Part shown: in pieces, positions 47,490-57,850 of the stretch
How the letters are laid out: every line of letters starts with the position of its first letter
Position numbering within the stretch: position 1 is the stretch's first letter
Assembly: GCF_002575655.3 (NCBI RefSeq)
Contig: NC_053040.3
Location: 154,071,148 to 154,135,147 of the forward strand
Length of the DNA: 64,000 nucleotides
DNA from: Aegilops tauschii subsp. strangulata
Lineage: Eukaryota > Streptophyta > Magnoliopsida > Poales > Poaceae
Direction of reading: 5' to 3'
The notes under the pieces: model-generated
What the model was told of the DNA's origin: nothing
Databases searched by the model: none
The model's input: only the letters and a program-made list of their open reading frames with translations
Program-made: the position numbers and the translations under genes

Positions 47490-50400
47490 TGTAACGCCCA
47501 CGATGCGGCTATATCTCCCACGTGTCGAGGCACGACTTAGAGGCATAACCGCATAGTGGTTTTGTCGCAAGAAGGGTCATCTTCACACAATCCCATGTAA
47601 TGAACAAGAATGGGATAAAGAGTTGGCTTACAATCGCCACTTCACACAATACATAAATAAATATCATCCATCATCCAAAATACAATCATATAGACCGACT
47701 ACGGTCAAAATCCAGATGAAAATAAGACAACCCCAAATGCTAGATCCCCGATCGTCCCAACTGGGCTCCACTACTGATCATCAGGAAAAGACACATAATA
47801 ACGACCACGTTCCTCGTCGAACTCCCACTTGAGATCGACGCCATCATCTGCACTGGCATCGTCGGCACCTGCAACTGTTTTGGAAGTATCTGTGAGTCAT
47901 AGGGACTCAGCAATCTCACACCCACGAGATCAAGACTATTTAAGCTTATAGGACAAGGAGGTGCAAAGAGGTGGAGCTGCAGCGGCAAAAGCATGTATGG
48001 TGGCTAACTTACGCAAATGAGAGCGAGAAGAGAAGCAATGGAACGGACGTCATCTAGCAATGACCAAGAAGAGGTCCTGAACACCTACTTACGTCATACA
48101 TAACACAGACCGTGTTCACTTCCCGGACTCCGCCGAGAAGAGACCATCACGGCTACACACGCACTTGGTGTATTTTAATTGGGTCAAGTGACAAGTTATC
48201 TACAACCGGACATTAACAAATTCCCATCTGCCTCATAACCGCGGGCACGGCTTTCGAAAGATAATACCCTGCAGGGGTGTCCCAACTTAGCCCATCATAA
48301 GCTCTCACGGTCAACGAAGGATAAACCTTCTCCCGGAAAGACCCGATCAGTCTCGGAATCCCGGTTTACAAGACATCTCGACAATGGTAAAACAAGACCA
48401 GCAAAGCCGCCCGAATGTGCCGACAAATCCCGATAGGAGCTGCACATATCTCGTTCTCAGGGCACACCGGATGAACACTACGTACAGCTAAAACCAATCC
48501 TCGAGTTTCCCCAAGGTGGCGCTGCAAGTGGCTCTAGTTTGGACCAGCACTCAGAGGAACACTGGCCCGGGGGTTTAAAATAAAGATGACCCTCGGGCTC
48601 TAGAAAACCCGGGGGAAAAAGGTATAGGTCGCAAATGGTAAAACCAAGGTTGGGCCTTGCTGGAGGAGTTTTATTCAAGGCGAACTGTCAAGGGGGTCCC
48701 ATAAATCACCCGACCGCGTAAGGAACGCAAACTCAAGGAACATAATCCCGGTATAACAGTAACTAGGGCGGCAAGAGTGGAACAAAACACCAGGCATAAG
48801 GCCGAGCCTTCCACCCTTTACCAAAATATATAGATGCATTATTTAGATAAGATATATTGTGATATCCCAACATATCCATGTTCCAACATGGAACAAACTT
48901 CAACTTCACCTGCAACTAGCAACGCTATAAGAGGGGCTGAGCAAAAGCGGAAACATAGCCAAACAACAGTTTGCTAGGAAAGGATGGTTAGGGCTGACAT
49001 GGCTGAAATAGGAGACATGATATAGCAAGTGATAGGTAGCGAGCATGTCAATAGAGCGAACAACTAGCATAGCAAAGATAGAAGTGATTTCGAGGGGTGG
49101 TCATCTTGCCTGCAAGATTCTCAGAGTTGTCGAAAGCTTGATCCTCGTAAGCGTACTCGACAGGTTCCTCGTTCACGAACTCGTCTCCCAGCTCTACCCA
49201 AGACAAGAACACAAACAAACGGAACCACAATCAACAACGAGAAATGCACAAGCAACATGATGCAAGACATGTATGATATGCAAGATATGATATGCGATGC
49301 ATATGCGTGCTCCGGAAGGAAAATGATGAACATGGAAGTAACTTGGTAAACCAAGCATGCCACTGGAAATATGAGATGATTTCGGTCGAAATCGATATAA
49401 AGATCACCGGAATCGGATGCACGGTTTGCAAATGGCAAGCAAAACAAGAATGACACTAATCTGCGATATACAGCAAGATAGCACTTAAAATACAACAAGC
49501 AATAATGCTACAGCACCCCAACATAGCAACAAAGCACATGGCAGTAATATACAGAAGATGATTGACAAAAGATGAACACTGAGCTACGGCTAATTCACAA
49601 CATATCAAGCTCAAACAAGCATGGCAAAAGTGCAAAAGATTACAGGTTCACAGACTTGGTGAAAAACTGGACATGGCAGAAATCAGCATCAGGTAGCAAT
49701 GTTCAGAGCACGAAATCAACATGCTACAGGAAATTAACATAGGAAAGCAAGGCATGGTAGTGTTCTACTAAATGCACATGAAAAAAATCCCTTACTGACC
49801 ATAAGCCAAAAAGGACCAGAAGAAATGATGGCAAGCATGTAAACATAGCAAGTTTCGTTATCAGGTTTCAGACTTGGCAGAAAACAGAGCATGGCAGAAA
49901 TATTAATATGTAGGCCTCTTTGTGAGCTTGATGCACTCACTACAGAGCAATGCACGACAAACCAAGCATACCTACAGCAAGATGGCATGTTTATGAAGCT
50001 ATCCATGGCAAAAACAATTACATAGCATGTATGGATCAACTACAATAAGCTTGGCAAAAATGCATGTCATGTTAAGAATCTGCCAAAAATATTTTATAGA
50101 GAAAGTAGAGCAAGATTGAGTCATGCTATGGTACTCTAAAATTGCAAACAATTGTAGGACTGGATCAATTACAACTATATCTACAAAACATCCTTACTGA
50201 ACATCTCCAAAATATGCATGGATCTCTCTGTAGCATCAAGTTTACATGGCAACAAAATTACAGCAGACAAAGACTTGGAGAAATCACTAAGTCCCTGAAA
50301 ACAGAAATATTACAGGACCTACTTTGCATGCTTGTGCTAGTCACCACAGAGATCACAAAAATACATGGACTATACCACTGGAAATATGGCATGGCATACT

Positions 50401-51617
50401 TCAAAACACATGTAGAGCTCATGCTCAAAAGATGCACAGATTAAATGATACAAAAATGACAAATCTCCAAGTTCTGATAAGAACCAGAGATTAACAGCAA
50501 CTAACCCTCTTCCAACGAAGATTTGGGAATCAAGATGACCTCTAATGAAAATGGGGCAATTGAACAAAATGAAGAGCATCACGAGGCGAACAATTTGACA
50601 TATTATACGCATGAATCGGAGCTACATGCACAAAGTTATCGCATCGGGAACAGAGCAAGATACTGAGAAAAACTAAGAAGAATTAGAGGTCGCGAGACAG
50701 TCAAAGGGGGGGGGGGGCTCTACCAGATCGGATCGAAGGTCGCCCGAGCTCCTCGAGCCCGAGCTCGTCGGCGGTGAGGCAGGGCCGGTGGGGCCCGGCG
50801 CGGCGAGGGCGCTGGCGGCGGAGGAGGGCGCCGGAGGCGGCGGTCGCCGGCGGGGGCGGCGGAGGCGGTGGCGGGTCGGCGGGGCGGGACCGGCGGCGGT
50901 GCGCGGCGGCGCGGGCACAGGAGGAGGCGGCGGCGGGCTCGGGCGGGCCCACTGCGGGCTTCGCGGGCCGGCGGCGGGGCGGTTGGACGTTGTCCGGCGC
51001 GGACGGACGCGTCCGGCGGCGCGGAGGGAGAGGGTTAGGGTTTCGTCTGAGATTTCGTTTTTCGGGATGCCCACTTATAAATAGGTAAAGGGAGCTAGGA
51101 GACTCCAAATGAGGTGCGGTTTTCGCCCACACGATCGTGATCGAACGACCTAGAGCATGGAAGAGAGTTTGGTGGGTTTTGGGCTGGTTTTGGAGGGGTT
51201 TTTTGCTGGACACTCAAATGGACTTTGCGGATGCCCGGTTAACCGTTGGAGTACCAAACGACCTCCGAATGGAACGAAACTTGACCGGTAGTCTCCGGGT
51301 GGTATATTAAGGACACTTGACAAGCCTCGGTCCATTCTGAGAAAGTTTGACACACGCACACGAAAGAAAACAGGAGGGGTGCACCGGAGGAGATAGGAGC
51401 GCCGGATTGGAAAACGGACAACGGGGAAATGCTCGGATGCATGAGACGAACACGTATGCGAATGCAATGCGCATGATGACATGATATGAAAATGCATGAC
51501 ATGAAAAAATACAAAACGAAAGACAAAACCCGACAACGGAGGGAAAAACATATCACATAGCCGGAAATGGCAAGAGTTGGAGTTACAAATATGGCAAGTT
51601 ACATGCGGGGTGTTACA
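47490..51617 (-). mobile_element. LTR4 (right outer LTR), the most diverged copy
   Basis: 4128 bp. I see more than 40 bases private to LTR4, for example CATAGGG near 47889, AACCCGGGGG near 48606, ACATGGAAGT near 49330 and TTGTAGGAC near 50151. It also has a shortened G tract (12), loss of about 70 bp in the GC block (50850-50900) and loss of an 8-bp GACTTAGA word near 50675. Its TG and CA ends are intact and it is followed by CCGTA. Confidence 0.9.
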
Positions 51618-51622
51618 CCGTA
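51618..51622 (+). repeat. Right target-site duplication CCGTA
   Basis: Exact copy of 17980-17984, directly after the LTR4 end. Confidence 0.9.
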
Positions 51623-51881
51623 GGAGGCCGATGTAAACTGCAGCCGGTGGGCATCAAAGTTCGCCACCAGTGCAAATATAGGGAACACCCTACACTATAC
51701 AAAAATGGCTTGCTGTTTTCTTCAACCGGTGGCTGCACGTTAAGAACAAATTTTGTATCGCACCAAAACAAATTACAACTATAAAACAAAAGGAAGGTTG
51801 GCATAGAAGTTAACAGTCTAGCAGATAAATGCACCACCAGAAGTTCAGAAGCTCAGTTCATTTGACCTGACTGTTACATTT
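51623..51881 (-). other. CACTA sequence resumed: 3' flank of the transposase pseudogene
   Basis: It begins with the degenerate fifth 27-bp unit and runs to the stop codon of the transposase-like gene, so it is probably its 3' untranslated region. No domain is visible. Confidence 0.5.
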
Positions 51882-53896
51882 TCATGCTGTATTGTCCGAT
51901 GGAGCACCATAACCTTGGCCTTCAGTTCTCCTAGGCTCCTGAACAACATAGCAAATGTTTGATAGTCTGGTTTCAAAACCATGCATGTCTTGACAACATC
52001 GAACAATGTCTCTCCTTGTTTCACAAAGGGTCTCTGTTAGGGAATGGACTTGTGTCTGGAGTGCAGATACAACATTGTTTTGAGCTTGCATATCTTGATC
52101 ATGAGGCAGTTTGGACGAGATTGCCTTAACAACCAACCCAGTATTACGCAGGAACGTGCTTTTGGCACTGTTAGTGGACAGGTACTGACCCACTGCAGCA
52201 AGAGCTGACATTGCGGTTATAGTTGCCTCGCCACCTTCAGAAGGTGGCGGTTCCACTATTTTTTCCATAGCTCACTGAAAAGTTGTGGTTTTACATTAGT
52301 AGTACCAGAACAGAAGATATTAAGGAGGCAGCAAAACCAAACAAAATAGCTTTGGTCTATATACAGAACTTATTCTGGTGAACCCATGTAAATAATAGTT
52401 GTATTTTATTGCAAAGTACATAATAAAAACAGGTTCCAAACATATGACCATGTACCATCGCTAATGTGTTGTCTATTTCTTCACATTGTATTGAGGGCTA
52501 AGGATAAAGAGACGAATTTTATAATACGGTAAGCATAGTATGACATCATTCATATCACAAAACAACTGAGAACAGACAAACATGCAATTATAACGTTGTG
52601 TGGGCAAGTCCAGCACGGAACTAGATTACAGGTCAAGATCAAAGGAACATCACTCCTCTCTTTTAAACCTTGTAAGGTGCAACGATACGCTAAGACAATT
52701 GTGTATAAAATTGAAAAGAGTAATAGACATTGGCTGCAAACCATGCAGTTCAAGGCACAAGTCAGAGTAAGTAGTAGTTAAACGGCATGAGGATTAAGGA
52801 CTTACAACCGTGGCTTTGACTGGTGTAGTCATGCCCTTCTTCTTGCTAGTGTGACAGTCCTTGAAGATTTCCACAGCATTTGGTTCAGGTACTTTTTGTT
52901 CCTTGCGGGCTTTCCTCTGCATTTGGAATAAGTCAATATAGATCTGATAATATGGTACAGCGAAAAGAGTGAAACAACAGCTAATTACAAGAGCCTCGCA
53001 GTGTGCAATATAGCTACGAGATCCTGTCGTCTGTTGGAATTTCACTTTCGTACGGTTGGCCTTGTTCTTTGAACAGTTCACCTACAAGAAGATAGATTTG
53101 TGTGGCGCATGCGTAAATAGGACTTCAACATGTGATCTGATCACATATATATAATTTACCTAATACTTCGGATCAAACCAGTGTTTAACGAGGCCTCTCC
53201 AGTCTTCATCAGATATATTTTCCACTGGAGATGTTTGGGCAAGTTCACTGTTAGCCTTGCCTTCAAAGTGAGTTTTCCTCGAGTTATACCGATACTGTCG
53301 CAGAGCAGACTTGAAAACATGGGTGCAAGCTTGTCTGGTTGCATCATCTTGGCTATCCAACTTGAACCTCATCTGTTGAAAATTATGGGAGACTCATTAT
53401 CAGCAACCTAGAAAGTATTGGATAGAGCAAGACGATATTACTAGTTTCCATACATAACCATACTTATAGATAAATGGTCGAGGAAGGTGTTGAACTGGGT
53501 TTCGTCTTTGTCATTCCTGTACTGAATCCATGTTGGGAGGATACGTACATGACACCTAACAGCAACCGCTGCCTCTGATACTAACTTGGCTGACTCTGTA
53601 GCATCACGTGGCCTTTTTAAACCTGCCTCAAAATGGATCTCCATTCTACCTCCTCTAGATTTAGTTAACCTATCGAGCATTATCCCTGATGTTTGTTTCC
53701 TCTTGCGCCTAGGTGCTAGTCCAACAACAAACATAGGAAGTGTTAGTGTACATCAAACTGTGAGACTACATATAAAGAAGCATGCAACTGTAACTTGACT
53801 CCAACAACTACCTTCTTGCTGTTGAAGCTCACAAAGTTCATCTGATCTTGCCAACTCATCTTGTGTCAAGAGTGCTACGAAAGTAGTGTCAGGTGG

Positions 53897-53901
53897 CAAG
53901 T
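53897..53901 (+). repeat. Left target duplication GCAAG of the solo LTR
   Basis: GCAAG directly before TGTTGGGGAACG; repeated at 55613-55617. Confidence 0.92.
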
Positions 53902-55612
53902 GTTGGGGAACGTAGTAATTTCAAAAAATTTCCTACGCACACACAGGATCATGGTGATGCATACCAACGAGAGGGGAGAGTGTTGTCCACGTACCCTCGT
54001 AGACCGAAAGCGGAAGCGTTAGCACAACGCGGTTGATGTAGTCGTATGTCTTCACGATCCGACCGATCAAGTACCGAACGTACGGCACCTTCGAGTTCAG
54101 CTTGATGACGTCCCTCGAACTCTGATCCAGCCGAGCTTTGAGTGAGAGTTCCGTCAGCACAACGGCGTGGTGACGATGATGATGTTCTACCGACGCAGGG
54201 CTTCGCCTAAGCACCACTACGATATTATCGAGGTGGACTATGGTGGAGGGGGGCACCGCACACGGCTAAGAGATCCAAAGGATCAATTGTTGTGTCTAGA
54301 GGTGCCCCCCTGCCCCTGTATATAAAGGAGCAAGGGGGGAGAGGCGGCCGGCCAGGAGGAGGCGCGCCAGGGAGGAGTCCTACTCCCACCGGGAGTAGGA
54401 CTCCCTCCTTTCCTAGTTGGAGTAGGAGAAGGGGGAAGGAGGAGGGAGAGAGGAAGGAAAGGGGGGCGCCGCCCCCCCTCCTTGTCCAATTCGGACTAGA
54501 GGGGGAGGGGGCGCGCGGCCTGCCCTGGCTGCCCCTCCTATTCTCCACTAAGGCCCATCTTGGCACATTAACCCCCCCGGGGGGCGTTCTGGTAACCCCC
54601 GGTACTCCGGTAAAATCCCGATTTCACCCGGAACATTTCCGATATCCAAATATAGGCTTCCAATATATCAATCTTTATGTCTCGACCATTTCGAGACTCC
54701 TCGTCATGTCCGTGATCACATCCGGGACTCCGAACTACTTTCGGTACATCAAAACACATAAACTCATAATATAACCGTCATCGAACTTTAAGCGTGCGGA
54801 CCCTACGGGTTCGAGAACTATGTAGACATGACCGAGACACGTCTCCGGTCAATAACCAATAGCGGAACCTGGATGCTCATATTGGCTCCTACATATTCTA
54901 CGAAGATCTTTATCGGTCAAACCGCATAACAACATACGTTGTTCCCTTTGTCATCGGTTTGTTACTTGCCCGAGATTCGATCGTCGGTATCTCAATACCT
55001 AGTTCAATCTCATTACTAGCAAGTCTCTTTACTCATTCCGTAATACATCATCCCGCAACTAACTCATTAGTTACAATGCTTGCAAGGCTTATAGTGATGT
55101 GCATTACTGAGTGGGCCCAGAGATACCTCTCCGACAATCGGAGTGACAAATCCTAATCTCGAAATACGCCAACCCAACAAGTACCTTTGGAGACACCTGT
55201 AGAGCACCTTTATAATCACCCAGTTACGTTGTGACGTTTGGTAGCACACAAAGTGTTCCTCCGATAAACGGGAGTTGCATAATCTCATAGTCATAGGAAC
55301 ATGTATAAGTCATGAAGAAAGCAATATCAGAATACTAAATGATCAAGTGCTAAGCTAACGGAATGGGTCAAGTCAATCACATCATTCTCCTAATGATGTG
55401 ATCCCGTTAATCAAAGGACAACTCATGTCTATGGCTAGGAAACTTAACCATCTTTGATTAACGAGCTAGTCAAGTAGAGGCATACTAGTGACACCCTGTT
55501 TGTCTATGTATTCACACATGTATCATGATTCTAGCATGGATAATAAACATTTATCATGAAATAAGGAAATAAATAATAACTTTATTATTGCCTCTAGGGC
55601 ATATTTCCTTCA
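53902..55612 (-). mobile_element. Complete solo LTR, Angela-type (BARE1/WIS/Angela Copia)
   Basis: 1711 bp, starting TGTTGGGGAACGTAGTAATT and ending GGGCATATTTCCTTCA on the + strand, which is the reverse complement of the familiar LTR start TGAAGGAAATATGCCC. GCAAG flanks both sides, and no internal region or second LTR is present, so it is a solo LTR left by LTR-LTR recombination. Open frames inside it are not genes. Confidence 0.92.
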
Positions 55613-55617
55613 GCAAG
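55613..55617 (+). repeat. Right target duplication GCAAG of the solo LTR
   Basis: GCAAG directly after the LTR end at 55612. Confidence 0.92.
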
Positions 55618-55904
55618 GGAGCTTGGGAACGTGCTGCTAGCTGAGTTGACGAATGAGTAAATCGTGCAGCTGGTGGTACTGTGGAAGGTGTTGCAACAAC
55701 TAGGGTTGTCTCTGCTTGTTTGGTGGCAGCTATTTGTTTCTGTTTGGCTTGTTCTGCAGATCGTGTAGCATGGGATACCCTGTCGGTACAATTTTTCGCT
55801 GGACTTTAACCTTCTATTGCACCATCAGTACCAGCAGAATCTGCAGGATTGTTCTGCTTCCCTTCCCCTGTCGTTCTGTCTTGCTTCCTCTTTCTCTGTG
55901 CCAT

Positions 55905-57850
55905 GTTAAGTCAAGCCGACAAGAAAAACGAATAGCAATTTAGTTCTTCAGAACAAATGTACTTTGATGTAAGAACATGGTGTGATAGACAGATATTGTA
56001 TGTTCTAGAAACAGGAACACGTGTCTTAGTCACAAAATGTGTAAAGTAAGCAGATGCAATTCAACAAAATTAGAAGCAATACAAGCTAGACATCATACAT
56101 AACATGCAACCACATATAACAGTGCCAAGTTAGAGGGAGCACCTGTGATGGTGCACTAGGGGAGACGTGCTCATCACCAACACAGCTACGTTGAGTGTCT
56201 ATGCATGTGTTGTCTTGGAAATCATCTTAGGGGATGGAGGAGTAGAATATGTAGAGGCCCTCCATTTGGAAGGAGCACCTTCATCCGCTACCTTGCTAAC
56301 TTCCTTCTGCTTTATTGATTTTGAATTGTCAAGTAAAACCGACAAGAAAAAGCAATAAAATTCACTCTTCAGAACTCATTCGTGCATGATACTGACAATC
56401 ACTACTTTGATGTAAGGCAAACACATGATTCCAGGATGGAATAATACGAAAAACAGGACGGCATGGCATATTCACAACTGTTTGTGTAAACTAAGCAGAA
56501 ACCATTTCACCAAATAAGAAGCAATGCAAGCTAGACACCACGTGAAAGATGCAACCAATATGACTCTGCCAAGTTAAAAGTGTCCCATCATAAATGGCAT
56601 TTCAACAAATTAGAAGCAGCGCATGCTATAAATCATATCAAAGATGCAACTAATATCACACTGCATATACTGAAGGTGTCTCGTCATATTGATTTATGCG
56701 GGATACAAAAAAATAGTTTTATGTGAGGACATGCTTAATAGACAGATGTACTATGTACTAAATACAGGAAGGCATGTCACATTAACAGGTATAATGTATA
56801 AGCTAAGCAGAATAGCACATGCAGTTTAACCAGATTGGAAGAATTACAATCTAGACACCATATGCAACATGCAACCACATATCACGCTGCCAAGTTAGAG
56901 CAAGCACCTGCGATGCTAGTGTAGGGGAAATGCGGTAATCAACTACAGAGCTACGTTCACTATCTTCATCTAGCCTTGCTGTTTCTTGAGAATCATGTCG
57001 GGAGGCTGACGCTGCATTCTTTAAATGAGGAGTATTCCGCTTGCCTGACTGCCTCATCATAAGTGATTGATGAGGGATACACAAGAACATTAGTTTGATG
57101 TAAGAACATGGTTAATACACAGATGTACTAGTATGTACCAAAAACAGACATGCATGTCATATTCAAAGGTATAATGTGTAAGCTAAGCAGATGCAATTTA
57201 ACCAAATTGGAAGCAATACAAGCTAGACATCCGGCTGGAGTGGTAAGCATGATCATCTAGGACCTAAGAGCCTGGTGGGAGGCGGGCTGCTTCGCCACCG
57301 TCGAGGCTTTTTAGTTGGCTTCCAGGTGATGCCTCTCTTTGCTGGGCTTGTCACTGGCTCGGCCAGTGCCCTGACTAGCTATTTGTCTTCTGGTGCTCAC
57401 GGGATGGTGGTTCATGTAAAAAATATCTTTCCTTGTCTTAATAAAGACCGACTTCGGCCTTTCGAATACAAGCTAGACACCATATGGAACATGCAACCAC
57501 ACATGACACCGTGAAGTTAAAGCAAGCACCTGGGATCGTGGTTCATGGCGAGCGAGATCATCAACTCCAGAGCTACGTTCCCCGTCTCCATCTGCTGACA
57601 CTACACCCTTTATAGTCTTGAAACGTGTCTGGCTTAGCCGCGTACCACGCGGGAGCGACTTCTCTCTTATCTTTTGTGCTTCTGTCAAGGCAGGGTCTGA
57701 AATACCCTTGCATAAAAACACAATAGTGAGAGTATGGGTGAAGTGTGTGCAGAACTAGTGCACTGTAAAAGTAGCAGAGAGCAGGTGGCTGAAAAATAAA
57801 TGACAGGAGACATATGATAGCTCTACAACATTGCATGGCAAACAAAATTA
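55905..57850 (-). repeat. Tandem exon-intron repeats upstream of the transposase gene
   Basis: Three related exon-like segments end at CAG|GTGCT splice donors near 56151, 56909 and 57531 on the - strand. Their ends read TQRSCVGD..., ERSSVVDY... and ERSSGVDD... followed by a few residues and Gln. Each is followed by a related intron with the word CATGCAACC(A)CATAT and a CTAGACACCAT-type word. The one near 56151 needs a frameshift. They look like duplicated 5' exons of the CACTA gene; a further intron fragment repeats near 56530 and 56620. Confidence 0.6.
57215..57479 (+). mobile_element. 235-bp non-LTR (SINE or truncated LINE) insertion with 15-bp target duplication
   Basis: AATACAAGCTAGACA occurs at 57215-57229 and again at 57465-57479, flanking foreign GC-rich sequence (57230-57464) within an otherwise repeated intron. 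The 3' end forms a stem-loop (AAAGACCGACTTCGGCCTTT), as in grass LINE/SINE tails. No clear pol III A and B boxes are seen, so SINE and 5'-truncated LINE cannot be told apart. Confidence 0.75.

Larger units (their letters stand above)
17985..51617 (-). mobile_element. Tandem array of a chromovirus: four LTRs and three internal regions
   Basis: The order is LTR1 17985-22190 (4206 bp), INT1 22191-27822 (5632), LTR2 27823-32019 (4197), INT2 32020-37651 (5632), LTR3 37652-41858 (4207), INT3 41859-47489 (5631), LTR4 47490-51617 (4128). Every LTR begins TGTAACGCCCACGATG and ends GGGGTGTTACA on the + strand, and the internal regions abut them directly with no target duplication between copies. CCGTA flanks only the outer ends. 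Polyproteins lie on the - strand. The C-terminal chromodomain and gypsy domain order place it among chromoviruses, probably Tekay/Del type. Confidence 0.93.
51882..55904 (-). pseudogene. CACTA-type Transposase_24 (Ptta/En/Spm-like) gene, six exons, split by a solo LTR
   Basis: Exons by splice sites and frame: E1 55904-55613 plus 53901-53812, E2 53715-53459, E3 53372-53160, E4 53081-52989, E5 52916-52806, E6 52274-51882. E2 carries GIMLDRLTKSRGGRMEIHF, E3 a Trp-rich end (DEDWRGLVKHWFDP), E4 NRTKVKFQQTTGSRSY and E5 EIFKDCHTSKKKG, the signature order of plant Ptta/En/Spm transposases. E6 is a coiled-coil-like tail. In-frame stops are TAA 55808-55806, TAG 53162-53160 (last codon of E3) and TGA 52274-52272 (first codon of E6). 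The solo LTR interrupts E1; the frame runs on exactly across it once one target copy is discounted. The gene is therefore dead. Its direction toward the CACTA left end fits a TnpA-type gene, which is inference. Confidence 0.8.

Noticed and set aside
17985..51617. Array as separate neighbouring insertions
   Set aside because: No target duplications at inner borders; LTRs are shared between adjacent internal regions.
17985..51617. Array as a pure assembly artefact
   Set aside because: Each copy has private bases and indels, and outer flanks match by duplication and by the 27-bp repeat. It cannot be fully excluded without reads.
54225..54774. Frames inside the solo LTR
   Set aside because: They fall within Angela-type LTR sequence also present at 15793-16702 and have no domain.
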